Translations under genes and position numbers: made by a program
The notes under the pieces: generated by a model
Database searches by the model: none
What the model saw: the letters and a program-made list of their open reading frames with translations, nothing else
What the model was told of the DNA's origin: nothing
Assembly: GCA_946631295.1 (NCBI GenBank)
Contig: CAMOZY010000025.1
Span: 1 to 32,634, forward strand
Length of the DNA stretch: 32,634 nt
Direction of reading: 5' to 3'
Origin: an uncultured Lachnospiraceae bacterium
GTDB taxonomy: Bacteria > Bacillota > Clostridia > Lachnospirales > Lachnospiraceae
Shown here: positions 32,486-32,634 of the stretch, piece by piece
Position numbering within the stretch: position 1 is the stretch's first letter
Layout: each line of letters begins with the position of its first letter

Positions 32486-32634
32486 TTATTTCTTGGAATC
32501 TGACTCGGTTACCTGTCCGGGCTTTTCAACCTTTGCAATTGCAGACTTTTCCATTGGAATACGGCAGTTGCGGTTATTACCAAACTCTACAATAACCATA
32601 TCATCCTGAATGTCGATGATGGTTCCGTAGAATC
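32486..32634 (-). CDS. yajC: preprotein translocase subunit YajC, C-terminal end (partial)
   Basis: The last 48 residues are visible; the start lies beyond the right edge. The sequence FYGTIIDIQDDMVIVEFG, followed by a basic-residue strand and AIAKVEKPG, is the YajC cytoplasmic beta domain after its single membrane helix. YajC associates with SecDF and the SecYEG channel. The C-terminal tail VTESDSKK is short. It is transcribed towards leuB and ends before the long hairpin. Confidence 0.85.
   Translation of the reverse strand, partial: FYGTIIDIQDDMVIVEFGNNRNCRIPMEKSAIAKVEKPGQVTESDSKK

Overview
The window is about 32.6 kb of mostly minus-strand, moderately AT-rich, low-GC Firmicute-type DNA. 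The gene families and their arrangement point to an anaerobic clostridial bacterium, probably a gut or rumen Lachnospiraceae: rnc-smc-ftsY, ylxM-ffh, plsX-acpP, serC-serA beside a DUF1015 gene, a flavodiiron protein without rubredoxin, Shine-Dalgarno sites of the AGGAGG type, and strong TTGACA/TATAAT promoters. This placement is inferred from family knowledge; no search was run.

Layout, left to right (most genes read right to left). 1-943: one open frame that begins as Ffh but turns into GC-rich glutamate dehydrogenase sequence after a short shared word near 308-334. This is most likely an assembly chimera. 943-1281: ylxM with a near-consensus promoter. 1440-3850: flavodiiron protein and threonine ammonia-lyase, lying between the two usually neighbouring SRP gene sets. 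3940-10622: ftsY, smc, rnc, acpP, plsX (protein targeting, chromosome organisation, RNA processing, phospholipid and fatty acid initiation). 10851-11030: rpmF with a perfect consensus promoter, divergent from a plus-strand lipoprotein gene. 11841-12889: two overlapping small membrane-protein genes (DUF4190, DUF2752). 13014-17975: topoisomerase III, a PAS/degenerate GGDEF/EAL protein, and an archaeal/fungal-type aspartate-semialdehyde dehydrogenase. 18088-19503: argH. 19626-19698: tRNA-Thr(CGT). 19779-23256: a GlgB-like protein that has lost its catalytic residues, plus a DUF1015 protein. 23446-23709: a small plus-strand gene of unknown function. 23873-26152: serA and serC. 26248-27681: a membrane-anchored L,D-transpeptidase. 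27688-32326: ilvB, ilvD, leuB. 32486-32634: the C-terminal end of yajC.

Most genes are housekeeping: branched-chain amino acid synthesis (ilvA, ilvB, ilvD, leuB), serine synthesis (serA, serC), the aspartate pathway and arginine synthesis (asd, argH), and the SRP/Sec route (ffh, ylxM, ftsY, yajC). No phage, transposase, CRISPR array or rRNA is visible.

I found no convincing undescribed multi-gene system. The points most worth a second look are the in-frame ffh/gdhA chimera, the catalytically dead GlgB paralogue, the hairpins at regulatory junctions (ylxM promoter, rnc leader, inside the DUF2752 gene), a terminator whose loop copies a tRNA T-arm, and the uncharacterised DUF4190/DUF2752 pair and lipoprotein.
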